Positions 50,601 through 60,124 of a stretch of DNA of 64,000 nt are shown piece by piece. The position numbers and the translations under genes are program-made. Source of the DNA: Streptomyces sindenensis (lineage in GTDB: Bacteria > Actinomycetota > Actinomycetes > Streptomycetales > Streptomycetaceae). How positions within the stretch are numbered: position 1 is the stretch's first letter; every line of letters starts with the position of its first letter. Below the pieces are notes generated by a model. That model saw only the letters and a program-made list of their open reading frames with translations. It ran no database searches and was not told the origin of the DNA. The stretch is from assembly GCF_014649035.1 (NCBI RefSeq), contig NZ_BMSG01000007.1, forward strand, positions 1-64,000, given 5' to 3'.

Positions 50601-50853
50601 GCCCGGAGGGCGGGCCGGCGGGAGCGGGCGCGTCGGACGGCGCGTCGTAGAGGGGGCCGAGCGCGGCGTACGCGTCGTCGACGATCTCCTCGGCGAGGAG
50701 GAGCATCTCCTGCTCTGCCAGCCGGGCCGCCCGGTGGGTGTACGGGGACGGTGGCGCCGGGTGCCTGCGGCGCCACCAGCAGTCGCAGGCGGCGTAGATG
50801 CCGCCGCCGAAGACGAGCACGGGGATGGACAGGGCCAGCAGAACGTCGCCCAC
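50506..50853 (-). CDS. Small membrane protein with disordered tail
   Basis: 115 residues. One N-terminal membrane helix (LLALSIPVLVFGGGIYAAC) followed by a Cys (ACDCWW), a charged helix (RAARLAEQEMLLLAEEIVDDAYAAL) and a Pro/Ser-rich C-terminus. GTG at 50853 follows GAGGAGG by 7 bases. The 3' end overlaps the convergent TIGR03086 gene by 95 bases. The tail is poorly constrained, so its extent is less certain than its start. Confidence 0.62.
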   Translation of the reverse strand: MGDVLLALSIPVLVFGGGIYAACDCWWRRRHPAPPSPYTHRAARLAEQEMLLLAEEIVDDAYAALGPLYDAPSDAPAPAGPPSGLSPRSSRSPRPPSPASTPDRAPSPPAAVRKP

Positions 50854-51035
50854 GGCGGACCTCCTCGATGGTCGGTGTCCTGTCCATCGGCGTGCCGGGC
50901 GGGTCGGCTGAAGACCTGTCGTCGGCCAAATACCCCTGAGACCTGGCCGGAATGTGACCGGACGCGTGCGCGTGGGTGCGTCTGTTTGAACGCCTCGACC
51001 CGCTGTGCGGCCGGATCGACCGAGAAGAGCCGGGA

Positions 51036-51473
51036 TCAGGGCCAGACCAGGCAGTACGCCTGATGTCCCGCGTCGTGCAGGCGGTGGGAGAAGTCCTGCC
51101 ACTCGTGGAGCAGCTGGTAGACGTTGAACGCGTCGCGCGGGCCGCCGCGGTCGGGGACCGTGGACCAGATGAAGGCCGCCGCGCCGACCGACTCCTCGCC
51201 GACGCCGCGCAGCGGGTCGACGACGGTCATCGGGAGCTTGACCACGGCGTAGTCGGGGTGGAGGACGACCAGTTCCAGCGGGGGGACCTTGTGCAGGGGT
51301 ATGCCCTGGATGCCGGTGAGGACCATGGCGGCCACGGTCTCCGGCTTGATCTTGGTGAACATGCCGCCCATGCCCAGCTCGTCACCGCCGAGCTCCTCCG
51401 GGCGCATCGAGATGGGCACCCGTGCGGCGGTGGCGCCGTCCGGCGCGCCGAAATACTTGTACGTCACCCCCAT
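51036..51473 (-). CDS. Conserved hypothetical protein, 145 residues
   Basis: Soluble protein starting MGVTYKYFGAPDGATAARVPISMRP, followed by LELVVLHPDYAVVKLPMTVVDPLRGVG and ending HDAGHQAYCLVWP. It may have a beta-rich core. The family is not recognised; similar genes are found in Streptomyces beside hemL. It is divergent from hemL, 444 bases away. ATG at 51473 follows a weak GGGGGTGAC site. Confidence 0.72.
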   Translation of the reverse strand: MGVTYKYFGAPDGATAARVPISMRPEELGGDELGMGGMFTKIKPETVAAMVLTGIQGIPLHKVPPLELVVLHPDYAVVKLPMTVVDPLRGVGEESVGAAAFIWSTVPDRGGPRDAFNVYQLLHEWQDFSHRLHDAGHQAYCLVWP

Positions 51474-51917
51474 CCCGCCCCCGCTCCTGGTCCCGGGGGG
51501 CGGCGTGCTCTCCGCGCCCCTGCTCTGTGCGCGCTCGGCCCTGCGCCGGTGCCGCCCTCGCCGGGCAGGCTCGGGCCCCAGGTCGTCGGTCCCTTCGCCC
51601 ACTCCGCCACCGCGATGCATATCTCATCCACCCGACTACTTCTTAGGAGACACAGCCCCCGCCGCGCAACCCGATCATCGTGTCAGTGACCTCCCCCGCG
51701 GGAGTGCGGTGAAACACCTGTCCGCAAAGACCGTCCGTGCCTCTGACACCATGGCATGGGTGAGCTTTCCCTGTGACGCCCCAGTTTCGCAGACGCGAGA
51801 GCACTGACGCTCTTTCGTGATACGAGGGGAGCGCCCTCCCTGCTCACCGGTGGCCGAGATCGTTCGGGATTTCCCGGCCCGGCCCCTCCGACACCCGAAT
51901 CGCAGATCAGGACCAAA
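51474..51917. other. Intergenic region upstream of hemL with a 15-base repeat
   Basis: 444 bases without a gene. GCCCCAGTTTCGCAG occurs at 51778-51792 and again at 51936-51950, inside the first codons of hemL (Ala-Pro-Val-Ser-Gln). Part of the region is AT-richer (51600-51900), suggesting promoter or leader sequence. No riboswitch family was recognised. Confidence 0.6.
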
Positions 51918-53225
51918 GTGGCGTATTCATACGAAGCCCCAGTTTCGCAGTCGCTGTTCGACCGGGCGTCCGTCGTGACGCCCGGCGGCGTGAACTCTCC
52001 CGTGCGTGCCTTCCGGGCCGTGGGCGGTACGCCCAGGTTCATGGTCTCCGGCACCGGTCCGTACCTCACCGACGCCGACGGCCGTGAGTACGTCGACCTC
52101 GTCTGCTCGTGGGGGCCGATGATTCTCGGCCACTCTCACCCCGAGGTCATCGCAGCCGTCCAGGAAGCGGTCTCCCGGGGCACCTCCTTCGGCACGCCGG
52201 GTGAGGGCGAGGTCGCGCTCGCCGAGGAGATCGTGGCGCGGATCGAGCCGGTCGAGCAGGTGCGCCTGGTCTCCTCCGGCACCGAGGCGACGATGTCGGC
52301 GATCCGGCTGGCCCGCGGCTTCACGGGCCGGGCCAAGGTCGTGAAGTTCGCCGGCTGCTACCACGGCCACGTGGACGCGCTGCTCGCCGCCGCCGGATCG
52401 GGCCTGGCCACCTTCGGGCTGCCCGACACCCCGGGTGTCACGGGCGCCACGGCCGGGGACACCGTGGTGCTGCCGTACAACGACCTGGACGCGGTCCGCG
52501 CCGCCTTTGCCGCGCACCCGGGCGAGATCGCCTGCGTGATCACCGAGGCCTCGCCCGGCAACATGGGCGTCGTCCCGCCGGCGGACGGCTTCAACGCCGG
52601 GCTCAAGGAGCTCTGCGCGGCCGACGGCGCGCTGTACATCTCCGACGAGGTCATGACGGGTTTCCGTACGTCGAAGGCCGGCTGGTACGGCGTCGACGGC
52701 GTCCGCCCCGACCTGATGACCTTCGGCAAGGTGATGGGCGGCGGCTTCCCCGCCGCGGCCTTCGGCGGTCGCGGCGACGTGATGGCGCACCTGGCCCCGG
52801 CCGGCCCGGTCTACCAGGCGGGCACCCTCTCCGGGAACCCGGTCGCCACGGCCGCCGGGCTCGCCCAGCTGCGGCTGCTGGACGACGCGGCGTACGCGAA
52901 GATCGACGCGGTCTCCGCCGAGCTGCGCTCCCTGGTGGGCGACGCGCTGACCAAGGAGGGCGTCGCGCACACGGTGTCGGCCGCGAGCAACATGTTCTCC
53001 GTCTTCTTCACCGACCGGCCGGTGCGGAACTACGACGACGCCAAGAAGCAGGACGTCTTCCGCTTCACCGCGTTCTTCCACTCCATGCTGGAGCAGGGCG
53101 TCTACCTGCCGCCCTCGGCGTTCGAGTCCTGGTTCGTCTCCACGGCCCACGACGAGCGGGCGATCGAGCGCATCGCCGCCGCCCTGCCCGCCGCCGCCCG
53201 CGCCGCATCGGAGGCCACCGCATGA
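51918..53225 (+). CDS. hemL: Glutamate-1-semialdehyde 2,1-aminomutase
   Basis: 435 residues. Converts glutamate-1-semialdehyde to 5-aminolevulinate, the step after HemA. The PLP lysine is Lys271 in [55 protein letters not shown] and DEVMTGFR are the aminotransferase III blocks. GTG start at 51918 is supported by CAGGACC. The next gene overlaps by four bases (ATGA). It lies 38 kb from the rex-hemACD operon, so the C5 pathway is split. Confidence 0.96.
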   Translation: MAYSYEAPVSQSLFDRASVVTPGGVNSPVRAFRAVGGTPRFMVSGTGPYLTDADGREYVDLVCSWGPMILGHSHPEVIAAVQEAVSRGTSFGTPGEGEVALAEEIVARIEPVEQVRLVSSGTEATMSAIRLARGFTGRAKVVKFAGCYHGHVDALLAAAGSGLATFGLPDTPGVTGATAGDTVVLPYNDLDAVRAAFAAHPGEIACVITEASPGNMGVVPPADGFNAGLKELCAADGALYISDEVMTGFRTSKAGWYGVDGVRPDLMTFGKVMGGGFPAAAFGGRGDVMAHLAPAGPVYQAGTLSGNPVATAAGLAQLRLLDDAAYAKIDAVSAELRSLVGDALTKEGVAHTVSAASNMFSVFFTDRPVRNYDDAKKQDVFRFTAFFHSMLEQGVYLPPSAFESWFVSTAHDERAIERIAAALPAAARAASEATA

Positions 53226-53965
53226 GCCAGAACAGCACCGGCCCCGAAGGCTCCGGCTCCGAAGGCGTCGACCGCGACGAGCAGCTGACCGTGGTGCACG
53301 TCGTCCGGCACGGCGAGGTGGACAACCCGGACGGCGTGCTCTACGGCCGCCGCCCCGGCTACCACCTCTCCGACCTGGGCCGGAAGATGGCCGACCGGGT
53401 CGCCGAGCACCTGGAGAAGCGCGACATCACCCATGTCGTCGCCTCCCCGCTGGAGCGCGCCCAGGAGACCGCCGACCCCATCGCGAAGGCGCACGGCCTG
53501 GACCTGGCCACCGACGCCCGGCTGATCGAGGCCGCCAACGTCTTCGAGGGCAAGACCTTCGGCGTCGGCGACGGCGCGCTGCGCAAGCCGGACAACTGGA
53601 AGCACCTCACCAACCCGTTCAAGCCGTCCTGGGGCGAGCCGTACATCGAGCAGGTCGTCCGGATGATGGGCGCGATCGACACGGCGCGGGACGCGGCGCG
53701 CGGGCACGAGGCGGTCTGCGTCAGCCACCAGCTGCCGATCTGGATCCTGCGGTCCTTCGTGGAGCGCCGCCGCCTGTGGCACGACCCGCGCAAGCGGCAG
53801 TGCACGCTGGCCTCGCTGACCAGCTTCACCTACCGGGGCGACAAGATCGTCTCGGTCGGCTACTCGGAGCCGGCCCGGGACCTGGTGCCCGCGCATCTGC
53901 TGGCCGGGGCCAAGCCGGTGAAGGGGAAGGCCGCGAAGGGCCAGTCGAAGGCGTTCGGGGCGTAG
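53222..53965 (+). CDS. Histidine phosphatase family protein
   Basis: 247 residues with the phosphoglycerate-mutase-like core: [34 protein letters not shown] (catalytic RHG), [15 protein letters not shown], and the second His in [15 protein letters not shown] disordered N-terminus of about 20 residues and a Lys/Ala-rich tail flank it. It is translationally coupled to hemL, but the link to tetrapyrrole synthesis is unknown. The substrate is probably a phosphorylated metabolite. A strong terminator follows at 54066. Confidence 0.9.
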   Translation: MSQNSTGPEGSGSEGVDRDEQLTVVHVVRHGEVDNPDGVLYGRRPGYHLSDLGRKMADRVAEHLEKRDITHVVASPLERAQETADPIAKAHGLDLATDARLIEAANVFEGKTFGVGDGALRKPDNWKHLTNPFKPSWGEPYIEQVVRMMGAIDTARDAARGHEAVCVSHQLPIWILRSFVERRRLWHDPRKRQCTLASLTSFTYRGDKIVSVGYSEPARDLVPAHLLAGAKPVKGKAAKGQSKAFGA

Positions 53966-53982
53966 TCCGACGCCACGGACGG

Positions 53983-54034
53983 CAACACGGGGCGCCAACA
54001 CGGGGCGCCAACACGGGGTGCCAACCCCGGGCGC
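53983..54034 (+). repeat. 13-bp tandem repeat, four copies
   Basis: CAACACGGGGCGC occurs at 53983, 53996, 54009 (one change) and 54022 (two to three changes), directly after the histidine phosphatase gene. Confidence 0.88.
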
Positions 54035-54065
54035 CACGGCACGACGCCAGGACGAGACGGACGTA

Positions 54066-54111
54066 CGGGACCGGCTGCCGCACACTGCGGCGGGCGGTCC
54101 CGTCCCCTTTT
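54066..54111 (+). terminator. Rho-independent terminator of the hemL operon
   Basis: A stem of CGGGACCG/CGGTCCCG with an inner CTGCCGCA/TGCGGCGG hairpin (54066-54102) is followed by TCCCCTTTTT, one of the few clear T-tracts in the window. Confidence 0.9.
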
Positions 54112-54472
54112 TCCGTGTCGCCCGTCCCCCCCCCGCGTCGAACGCTCGGCGGCGCCCCCCCCGGCCGGCACGGCGAACGATCCCCGCGACCGCGCATGAG
54201 TTCGACGGGGCGGGGAAGTCGATCCGCTGTCCGTCCGGCCCGCGATCCGCGATCCGCCGGCCGGTGGCAGAACTGCGGAGGGCCGTTCCCGCGTCCCCGC
54301 CTTCAGGGTGGCTCGTGAGGATGTGCGAGAGCCGCATGGGCGTCTCGTCGCGATCGGAAGGTAAAGCGCAAAGAAAGTCCCTAAATGCACGGAACCGACG
54401 TGTTGCGCACCTCATCTAACCCTGCAGCAGTTTGTATGGACTTGAGATAAAACGACCGCAGATGGGGACGGT

Positions 54473-55735
54473 ATGCGCGACATCGATCGAAGGGGCCTGC
54501 TCGGCGCAGGGCTCGGGGCCGCAGCCGCGATCGGGCTCGCCGCCTGTGGCACCTCGGGCTCCGCCGGTGATGGGGGGTCCGGCCGGGGCGGCACGGGCGC
54601 GGGCGACTCCGGCGCCGGAGGCAACGGCAGTGGAAACGGTTCGCCGAAGAACAAGGTCCGGCTGATCGGTGACGGTTCGACGGCCGACACCGGCAAGCAG
54701 CCCCATCAGCCCGAGGCCCCGGTCCCGCTCGAACCCGGCCAGAAGCCGCCGCAGTTCGTGATCTTTTCCTGGGACGGTGCGGGCGAGGTCGGCAACGGGC
54801 TCTTCCCGCGCTTTCTCGAACTCGCCAAGGAACACGACGCGGCGATGACCTTCTTCCTCTCCGGCATCTATCTGCTGCCCGAGTCGAAGAAGTCCCTCTA
54901 CCGTCCGCCGAACAACCCCCGCGGCGCCTCCGACATCGGCTATCTCACCGATGATCACGTCAAGGACACACTGAAGTACGTACGTCAGGCGTGGCTGGAC
55001 GGCCATGAGATCGGCACCCACTTCAACGGGCATTTCTGCGGCGGTTCCGGATCCGTGGAGCGCTGGACTCCGGCCCAATGGCACAGCGAGATCAATCAGG
55101 CTATGTCGTTCGTCACGGAATGGCGGACCAACACCGGCTGGGAGAACGAGGAGCCGCTCCCGTTCGACTACCGCAAGGAACTGGTCGGCGGCCGCACCCC
55201 CTGTCTGCTCGGCCAGGACAACCTCCTGCCGACCGCGCGCAAGCTGGGCTGGCGCTACGACGCCAGCTCGCCCGGCGGTCGTCAGACCTGGCCCGTGAAG
55301 CGCGGCGGCGTCTGGGACCTGCCGCTCCAGGCGATGCCGTTCCCCGGCCACTCCTTCGAGGTCCTCTCGATGGACTACAACATCCTCGCCAACCAGTCGA
55401 ATAATTCGACCAAGGGCATGCCTTCGCGTTATCCCGGCTGGCGGCAGCAGGCGACCGGCGCCTATCTCGCCGGATTCCAGCGCGCCTACGAGTCGAATCG
55501 CGCGCCGTTCTACATCGGCAACCACTTCGAGGAGTGGAACGGCGGCATTTACATGGACGCCGTGGAAGAAGTGATCAAGAAGGTCGCGGACAAGGACGAC
55601 GTGCGTCTCGTCTCGTTCCGGCAGTACGTCGACTGGCTCGACGCCCAGGATCCCGCCGTGCTCGCCAAGCTCCGGACGCTGGACGTCGGACAGGCGCCCG
55701 CAGGCGGCTGGAACTCCTTCTTTAAACAGGCTTGA
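54473..55735 (+). CDS. Polysaccharide deacetylase-like secreted lipoprotein
   Basis: 420 residues. A twin-arginine-like signal with RRGLLGAGLGAAAAIGLAACG (lipobox LAAC, Cys24) leads to a Gly/Ser-rich linker, then a NodB-type domain: FSWDGAGE (first metal Asp), GHEIGTHFNGH (the HxxxxH pattern as His-Glu-Ile-Gly-Thr-His and a later His), and PFDYRKELVGGRTPCLLGQDNLLPTARKLGWRYD. The catalytic set resembles peptidoglycan/chitin deacetylases but is not typical, so activity is uncertain. It precedes the cytochrome c maturation genes, in the same direction. Confidence 0.86.
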   Translation: MRDIDRRGLLGAGLGAAAAIGLAACGTSGSAGDGGSGRGGTGAGDSGAGGNGSGNGSPKNKVRLIGDGSTADTGKQPHQPEAPVPLEPGQKPPQFVIFSWDGAGEVGNGLFPRFLELAKEHDAAMTFFLSGIYLLPESKKSLYRPPNNPRGASDIGYLTDDHVKDTLKYVRQAWLDGHEIGTHFNGHFCGGSGSVERWTPAQWHSEINQAMSFVTEWRTNTGWENEEPLPFDYRKELVGGRTPCLLGQDNLLPTARKLGWRYDASSPGGRQTWPVKRGGVWDLPLQAMPFPGHSFEVLSMDYNILANQSNNSTKGMPSRYPGWRQQATGAYLAGFQRAYESNRAPFYIGNHFEEWNGGIYMDAVEEVIKKVADKDDVRLVSFRQYVDWLDAQDPAVLAKLRTLDVGQAPAGGWNSFFKQA

Positions 55736-55802
55736 CAAGGGGCTTTACGGGCACCGAGGGGGGCGCGCAGATCCCCGGAAACTGCCATGCGAAACTTTTC
55801 AC

Positions 55803-56405
55803 ATGAGCTTTGGCCGCGCGTCCCGACGCCGCTTCACCCTGCTCGCCGCCACCGCCGTGGCCGGTGCCCTGACACTGTCCGCGTGCGGCGACGGCAACAA
55901 GGCCGGGGGTGGCGGCAACACCAACTTCATCACCGGCAGCGGAGGCATCTCCACCGTCGCGAAGGCGGACCGGGTGGCCGCGCCGAAGCTCGACGGCGAG
56001 GGGCTGGACGGCAAGCCGCTCGACGTCGCGGACTACCAGGGCAAGGTCGTCGTGCTCAACGTCTGGGGCTCCTGGTGCGGCCCCTGCCGGCTGGAGGCGA
56101 AGTACTTCGCCCAGGTCTCCGAGGAGACGAAGGACCAGGGTGTCCAGTTCGTCGGGATAAACACCCGGGACCCCGAGCGGGACAAGGCGATCAACTTCGA
56201 GAAGGACTACGGGGTGAAGTACCCCAGCTTCTACGACCCGATCGGCAAGCTCATCCTCCGCTTCCCCAAGGGCACCCTGAACCCGCAGGCCATCCCGTCC
56301 ACCGTGGTCATCGACCGGGACGGCAAGATCGCGGCCCGCACGCTCCAGGCGCTGAACGCGGACGAGCTGCGCGAGATGATCGACCCGATCATCGCGGAGA
56401 AGTGA
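55803..56405 (+). CDS. TlpA/ResA-like thiol-disulfide lipoprotein
   Basis: 200 residues. Lipoprotein signal with lipobox LSAC, then a thioredoxin fold with WGSWCGPCRLEAKYF (active CxxC) and the cis-Pro loop in NPQAIPSTVVIDRDGKI. ResA-type proteins reduce the heme-binding Cys of apocytochrome c on the outer face. It starts the gene row with ccdA 4 bases downstream, then resB and ccsB: the system II cytochrome c maturation set. Confidence 0.93.
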   Translation: MSFGRASRRRFTLLAATAVAGALTLSACGDGNKAGGGGNTNFITGSGGISTVAKADRVAAPKLDGEGLDGKPLDVADYQGKVVVLNVWGSWCGPCRLEAKYFAQVSEETKDQGVQFVGINTRDPERDKAINFEKDYGVKYPSFYDPIGKLILRFPKGTLNPQAIPSTVVIDRDGKIAARTLQALNADELREMIDPIIAEK

Positions 56406-56409
56406 TCCG

Positions 56410-57192
56410 GTGATCCCGCTCGCCGCCCACCACGAGACCGTCACGCTGGCCGCGTACAACGACACCGTCCTGTCCGGGGCGCTGCTGGTCGCTCTGCCGC
56501 TCGCCCTGCTGGCCGGTCTCATCTCCTTCTTCTCGCCGTGCGTCCTCCCGCTGGTGCCCGGCTATCTGAGTTACGTCACCGGGGTCAGCGGCACCGACCT
56601 GGCCGACGCACGCCGGGGCCGGGTGGTGGCCGGCGCCTCGCTGTTCGTCCTCGGCTTCACCGCGGTGTTCGCCTCCACCGGCGCGCTCTTCGGCTATTTC
56701 GGCCAAGAGCTCCAGGCCTACTCCGAGGTGCTCAACAAGGTCCTCGGCGTCCTGATGATCCTGATGGGCGTCTTCTTCATGGGGCTCCTGCCGGGCGTGA
56801 CGCAGCGCGAGTTCCGCCTCCACAAACGGCCAGTCACCGGTCTGGCCGGCGCACCCCTGCTCGGCGCCCTGTTCGGGATCGGCTGGACCCCGTGCATCGG
56901 CCCGACGCTCTCCTCCGTGCTGGCGCTCTCGACCCAGAGCGCCACCGCCGGACGCGGCGCGATACTGACCGTCGCGTACTGTCTCGGACTCGGTGTCCCG
57001 TTCGTCCTGGCCGCCGTCGCCTTCCGCAGGGCGCTCGGCGCGTTCGGCTGGGTCAAGCGCCACTACGCATGGGTGATGCGGATCGGCGGCGGCATGATGA
57101 TCGTGACCGGAATCCTGCTGCTGACCGGCGTGTGGGCCACGCTCATGCAGCAGATGCAGAGCTGGTCCAGCGGCTTCGTTGTAGGGATCTGA
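56410..57192 (+). CDS. ccdA: Cytochrome c biogenesis protein CcdA (thiol-disulfide electron transfer)
   Basis: 260 residues, six membrane helices. Passes reductant from cytoplasmic thioredoxin to the TlpA/ResA partner. The paired Cys are in LISFFSPCVLPLVPGYLSYVTG and GIGWTPCIGPTLSS. GTG at 56410 is 4 bases after the upstream stop. It is followed by resB 5 bases downstream, a tight operon. Confidence 0.94.
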   Translation: MIPLAAHHETVTLAAYNDTVLSGALLVALPLALLAGLISFFSPCVLPLVPGYLSYVTGVSGTDLADARRGRVVAGASLFVLGFTAVFASTGALFGYFGQELQAYSEVLNKVLGVLMILMGVFFMGLLPGVTQREFRLHKRPVTGLAGAPLLGALFGIGWTPCIGPTLSSVLALSTQSATAGRGAILTVAYCLGLGVPFVLAAVAFRRALGAFGWVKRHYAWVMRIGGGMMIVTGILLLTGVWATLMQQMQSWSSGFVVGI

Positions 57193-57197
57193 GTCCA

Positions 57198-58967
57198 ATG
57201 AGCAAGGCGAACAGCACAGAGACGCGGCAGCGCGAGGAGGAGGACGAGCAGGGCTCCCACGGCGCCGCCGGGGAACAGCTCTCCACCGCGCCCCGCGAGG
57301 AGCGCCCCGATACCGGGGCGGGCGTGCCCGCGATGAGCGTGATCGGCTGGGTGCGCTGGTTCTGGCGGCAGCTCACCTCGATGCGGGTGGCGCTGATCCT
57401 GCTCTTCCTGCTCTCCCTCGGGGCGATCCCTGGGTCGCTGATCCCGCAGACCAGCGTCGACGACATGAAGGTGCAGGCCTTCAAGGAGCAGCACACCACG
57501 CTCACCCCGGTCTACGAGGCGCTCCAGCTCTTCGACGTCTACAGCTCGGTGTGGTTCTCCGCGATCTACATCCTGCTGTTCGTCTCGCTCATCGGCTGCA
57601 TCGTGCCGCGCACCGGCCAGTTCGTCGGCCAGCTCCGCAGCCGCCCGCCGGGCGCGCCGAAGCGGCTGACCCGGCTGCCCGCGTACACCACCTGGCGCAC
57701 GGAGGCCGAGCCCGAGGAGGTCCGCGCGGCGGCCCTCGCGATGCTGCGCGGGCGGCGCTTCCGCGGCCACGAGGTGGGCGACGCGGTCGCCGCCGAGAAG
57801 GGCTACCTCCGCGAGGCCGGGAACCTGGTCTTCCACATCGCCCTGATCGTGATGCTGATCGCCTTCGCCTCCGGGCAGCTCTTCAAGTCCGAGGGCGGCA
57901 AGCTGGTCGTCGAGGGCGACGGCTTCTCCAACACGCTCACCCAGTACGACGACTTCAAGTCGGGCTCGCTTTACGACTCCGACTCGCTGGCCCCGTTCAG
58001 CTTCGTCCTGGACGACTTCGTCGGTACGTACGAGAAGAGCGGCCCGCAGCGCGGCACCCCGCGGACCTTCGAGGCCCGGGTGACGTACGCCGAGGGGGCC
58101 GACGGCGCGGAGCGCAAGGGCGTCATCAAGGTCAACGAACCGCTCGTCGTGGACGGCACCAAGGTCTATCTGATCGCCCACGGCTACGCGCCCGTCGTCA
58201 CCGTCCGGGACGGCACGGGCAAGGTCGTCTCGAAGTCCGCCGTGCCGCTCCTGCCGATCGACAACAACATCACCTCGTCCGGCGCGATCAAGGTGATGGA
58301 CGGCTACAGGGACAAGAACGGGAAGAAGACCCAGCTGGGCTTCAAGGCGTTCTTCGTGCCGACCTTCGCCGGTCACGGCAAGGGCCAGATGTTCTCGCAG
58401 TTCCCGGCGCTGGACTTCCCCGTCCTGGCACTCAGCGCCTACCAGGGCTCCCTCGGCGTCGACTCCGGGCTCGCGCAGAACGTCTACCAGCTCGACACGT
58501 CCAAGATGAAGGAGTTCAAGGACAAGGACGGCGAGCTGCTCAAGAAGCTGCTGATGCCCGGCGAGAAGCTCGACCTGCCCGACGGCGCGGGGTCCATCAC
58601 CTTCGACGGCGTGGAGGAGTGGGCCAGCTTCCAGATCTCGCAGCAGCCGGGCAACGGCTGGGCGCTCGGCGGTGCCGTCGCCGCCATCGCCGGACTCGCC
58701 GGATCGCTGTTCATCCAGCGCCGCCGGGTGTGGGTGCGGGCGGTCCGGGGTGCCGACGGCGTCACGGTCGTGGAGATGGCGGGCCTCGGCCGCAGCGAGT
58801 CCGCGAAGCTCCCCGAGGAACTGGGCGACCTGTCGGCCGCCCTCGTCACGACGGCGCCCGTCGCCCCGGAGAAACCGGACGCGTCCGCCGCGACCGATGC
58901 CACCAACGAGGCCGGGAGCCGGCCCGTACACCCTGCCGAAGCACCTGCCGAAGGGGCTGAGAAGTGA
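57198..58967 (+). CDS. resB: Cytochrome c biogenesis protein ResB
   Basis: 589 residues. A 45-residue charged N-terminus, three early membrane helices (MRVALILLFLLSLGAIPGSLIPQ, SIYILLFVSLIGCIVP-like, LVFHIALIVMLIAFASGQLF), a long extracytoplasmic domain and a last helix (ALGGAVAAIAGLAGSLFIQRR). ResB and CcsB form the complex that carries and attaches heme to apocytochrome c. ATG at 57198 is 5 bases after ccdA. The stop overlaps ccsB (GTGA). Confidence 0.94.
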   Translation: MSKANSTETRQREEEDEQGSHGAAGEQLSTAPREERPDTGAGVPAMSVIGWVRWFWRQLTSMRVALILLFLLSLGAIPGSLIPQTSVDDMKVQAFKEQHTTLTPVYEALQLFDVYSSVWFSAIYILLFVSLIGCIVPRTGQFVGQLRSRPPGAPKRLTRLPAYTTWRTEAEPEEVRAAALAMLRGRRFRGHEVGDAVAAEKGYLREAGNLVFHIALIVMLIAFASGQLFKSEGGKLVVEGDGFSNTLTQYDDFKSGSLYDSDSLAPFSFVLDDFVGTYEKSGPQRGTPRTFEARVTYAEGADGAERKGVIKVNEPLVVDGTKVYLIAHGYAPVVTVRDGTGKVVSKSAVPLLPIDNNITSSGAIKVMDGYRDKNGKKTQLGFKAFFVPTFAGHGKGQMFSQFPALDFPVLALSAYQGSLGVDSGLAQNVYQLDTSKMKEFKDKDGELLKKLLMPGEKLDLPDGAGSITFDGVEEWASFQISQQPGNGWALGGAVAAIAGLAGSLFIQRRRVWVRAVRGADGVTVVEMAGLGRSESAKLPEELGDLSAALVTTAPVAPEKPDASAATDATNEAGSRPVHPAEAPAEGAEK

Positions 58968-60043
58968 ATCTCGCCGCCGCAACCAACGAGAGCCTGGCCG
59001 AAGCCAGCAACGTGCTGATCTATTCGTCGATGGCCGTCTACACCCTGGCGTTCTTCGCGCACATCGCGGAGTGGGTCTTCGGCAGCCGCAGCAAGGTCGG
59101 CCGCACGGCCGCCGCGCTGTCCGCCTCCTCCGCCCGGGCCTCCGCCGCCCCCGCGGTCAAGGCGCAGGCCGGTGGCACGGCCGTGCTGGAGCGGCCCGAG
59201 GTCATCACCCGCTCCGCCACCGGTACGCGGGACGTGCCCGACGGCCCGGGTGCGGCGGGCGGCACGTTCAAGGGCGACCTGTACGGCCGGATCGCGGTCT
59301 CGCTGACCGTGGTGGCCTTCCTCGTCGAGGCGGGCGGGGTCATCACCCGCGCCCTGTCCGTGCAGCGGGCCCCCTGGGCCAACATGTACGAGTTCTCCAT
59401 CACCTTCTCCACGGTGGCGGTCGGCTCCTACCTGGTGCTGCTCGCGCTGAAGAAGAACGTCCGCTGGATCGGCCTCCCGCTGGTCACCACCGTCCTGCTG
59501 GACCTCGGCATCGCGGTCACCACGCTGTACACCGACAGCGACCAGCTGGTGCCCGCCCTGCACTCGTACTGGCTGTGGATCCACGTCTCGACCGCGATCC
59601 TCTGCGGCGCCGTGTTCTACCTCGGCGCGGTCGGCACGATCCTCTACCTCTTCCGCGACAGCTACGAGAACAAGCTCGCCTCCGGCGGCACGCCCGGGAA
59701 GTTCGCCTCCTCGGTCATGGAGCGGCTGCCTTCGGCCGCCTCGCTGGACAAGTTCTCGTACCGGATCAACGCGGCCGTCTTCCCGCTGTGGACGTTCACG
59801 ATCATCGCCGGGGCGATCTGGGCGGGCGACGCCTGGGGCCGGTACTGGGGCTGGGACCCCAAGGAGGTCTGGTCCTTCATCACCTGGGTCGCCTACGCCG
59901 CCTATCTGCACGCGCGCGCCACCGCGGGCTGGAAGGGCCGCAAGGCCGCCTGCCTGGCGCTCGTCGCCTTCGCCTGCTGGCTGTTCAACTACTACGGCGT
60001 GAACATCTTCGTCTCCGGCCTGCACTCCTACGCGGGCGTCTGA
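58964..60043 (+). CDS. ccsB: Cytochrome c heme lyase subunit CcsB (CcsA family)
   Basis: 359 residues with about eight membrane helices. The tryptophan-rich heme motif is WAGDAWGRYWGWDPKEVWSFITW near 285-307, flanked by His residues that serve as external heme ligands. An inserted Ala/Ser-rich loop with hydrophilic residues (about 35-95) is typical of actinobacteria. The GTG start overlaps the resB stop. A strong terminator follows at 60063. Confidence 0.95.
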   Translation: MNLAAATNESLAEASNVLIYSSMAVYTLAFFAHIAEWVFGSRSKVGRTAAALSASSARASAAPAVKAQAGGTAVLERPEVITRSATGTRDVPDGPGAAGGTFKGDLYGRIAVSLTVVAFLVEAGGVITRALSVQRAPWANMYEFSITFSTVAVGSYLVLLALKKNVRWIGLPLVTTVLLDLGIAVTTLYTDSDQLVPALHSYWLWIHVSTAILCGAVFYLGAVGTILYLFRDSYENKLASGGTPGKFASSVMERLPSAASLDKFSYRINAAVFPLWTFTIIAGAIWAGDAWGRYWGWDPKEVWSFITWVAYAAYLHARATAGWKGRKAACLALVAFACWLFNYYGVNIFVSGLHSYAGV

Positions 60044-60062
60044 GCGACCCGCGCACGACGCG

Positions 60063-60101
60063 AAAGGCTCCCCGGACGGAATCCCGTCCGGGGAGCCTTT
60101 T
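60063..60101 (+). terminator. Terminator of the cytochrome c maturation operon
   Basis: A perfect 17-bp stem (AAAGGCTCCCCGGACGG with its complement) and loop AATC, followed by TTTT. It starts 20 bases after the ccsB stop. Confidence 0.92.
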
Positions 60102-60124
60102 CGCTGTGTGCCGGTGGTGCGCCG

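Larger units (their letters stand above)
53966..54472. other. Intergenic region with 13-bp repeats, terminator and possible ECF promoter
   Basis: A 507-base gap. Next to the repeat and terminator listed separately, the 3' part is AT-richer (54360-54470). GGAACC (54391-54396) and TCTAAC (54415-54420) are 18 bases apart and resemble an extracytoplasmic-function sigma promoter ahead of the deacetylase-like gene. I see no gene here. Confidence 0.5.
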
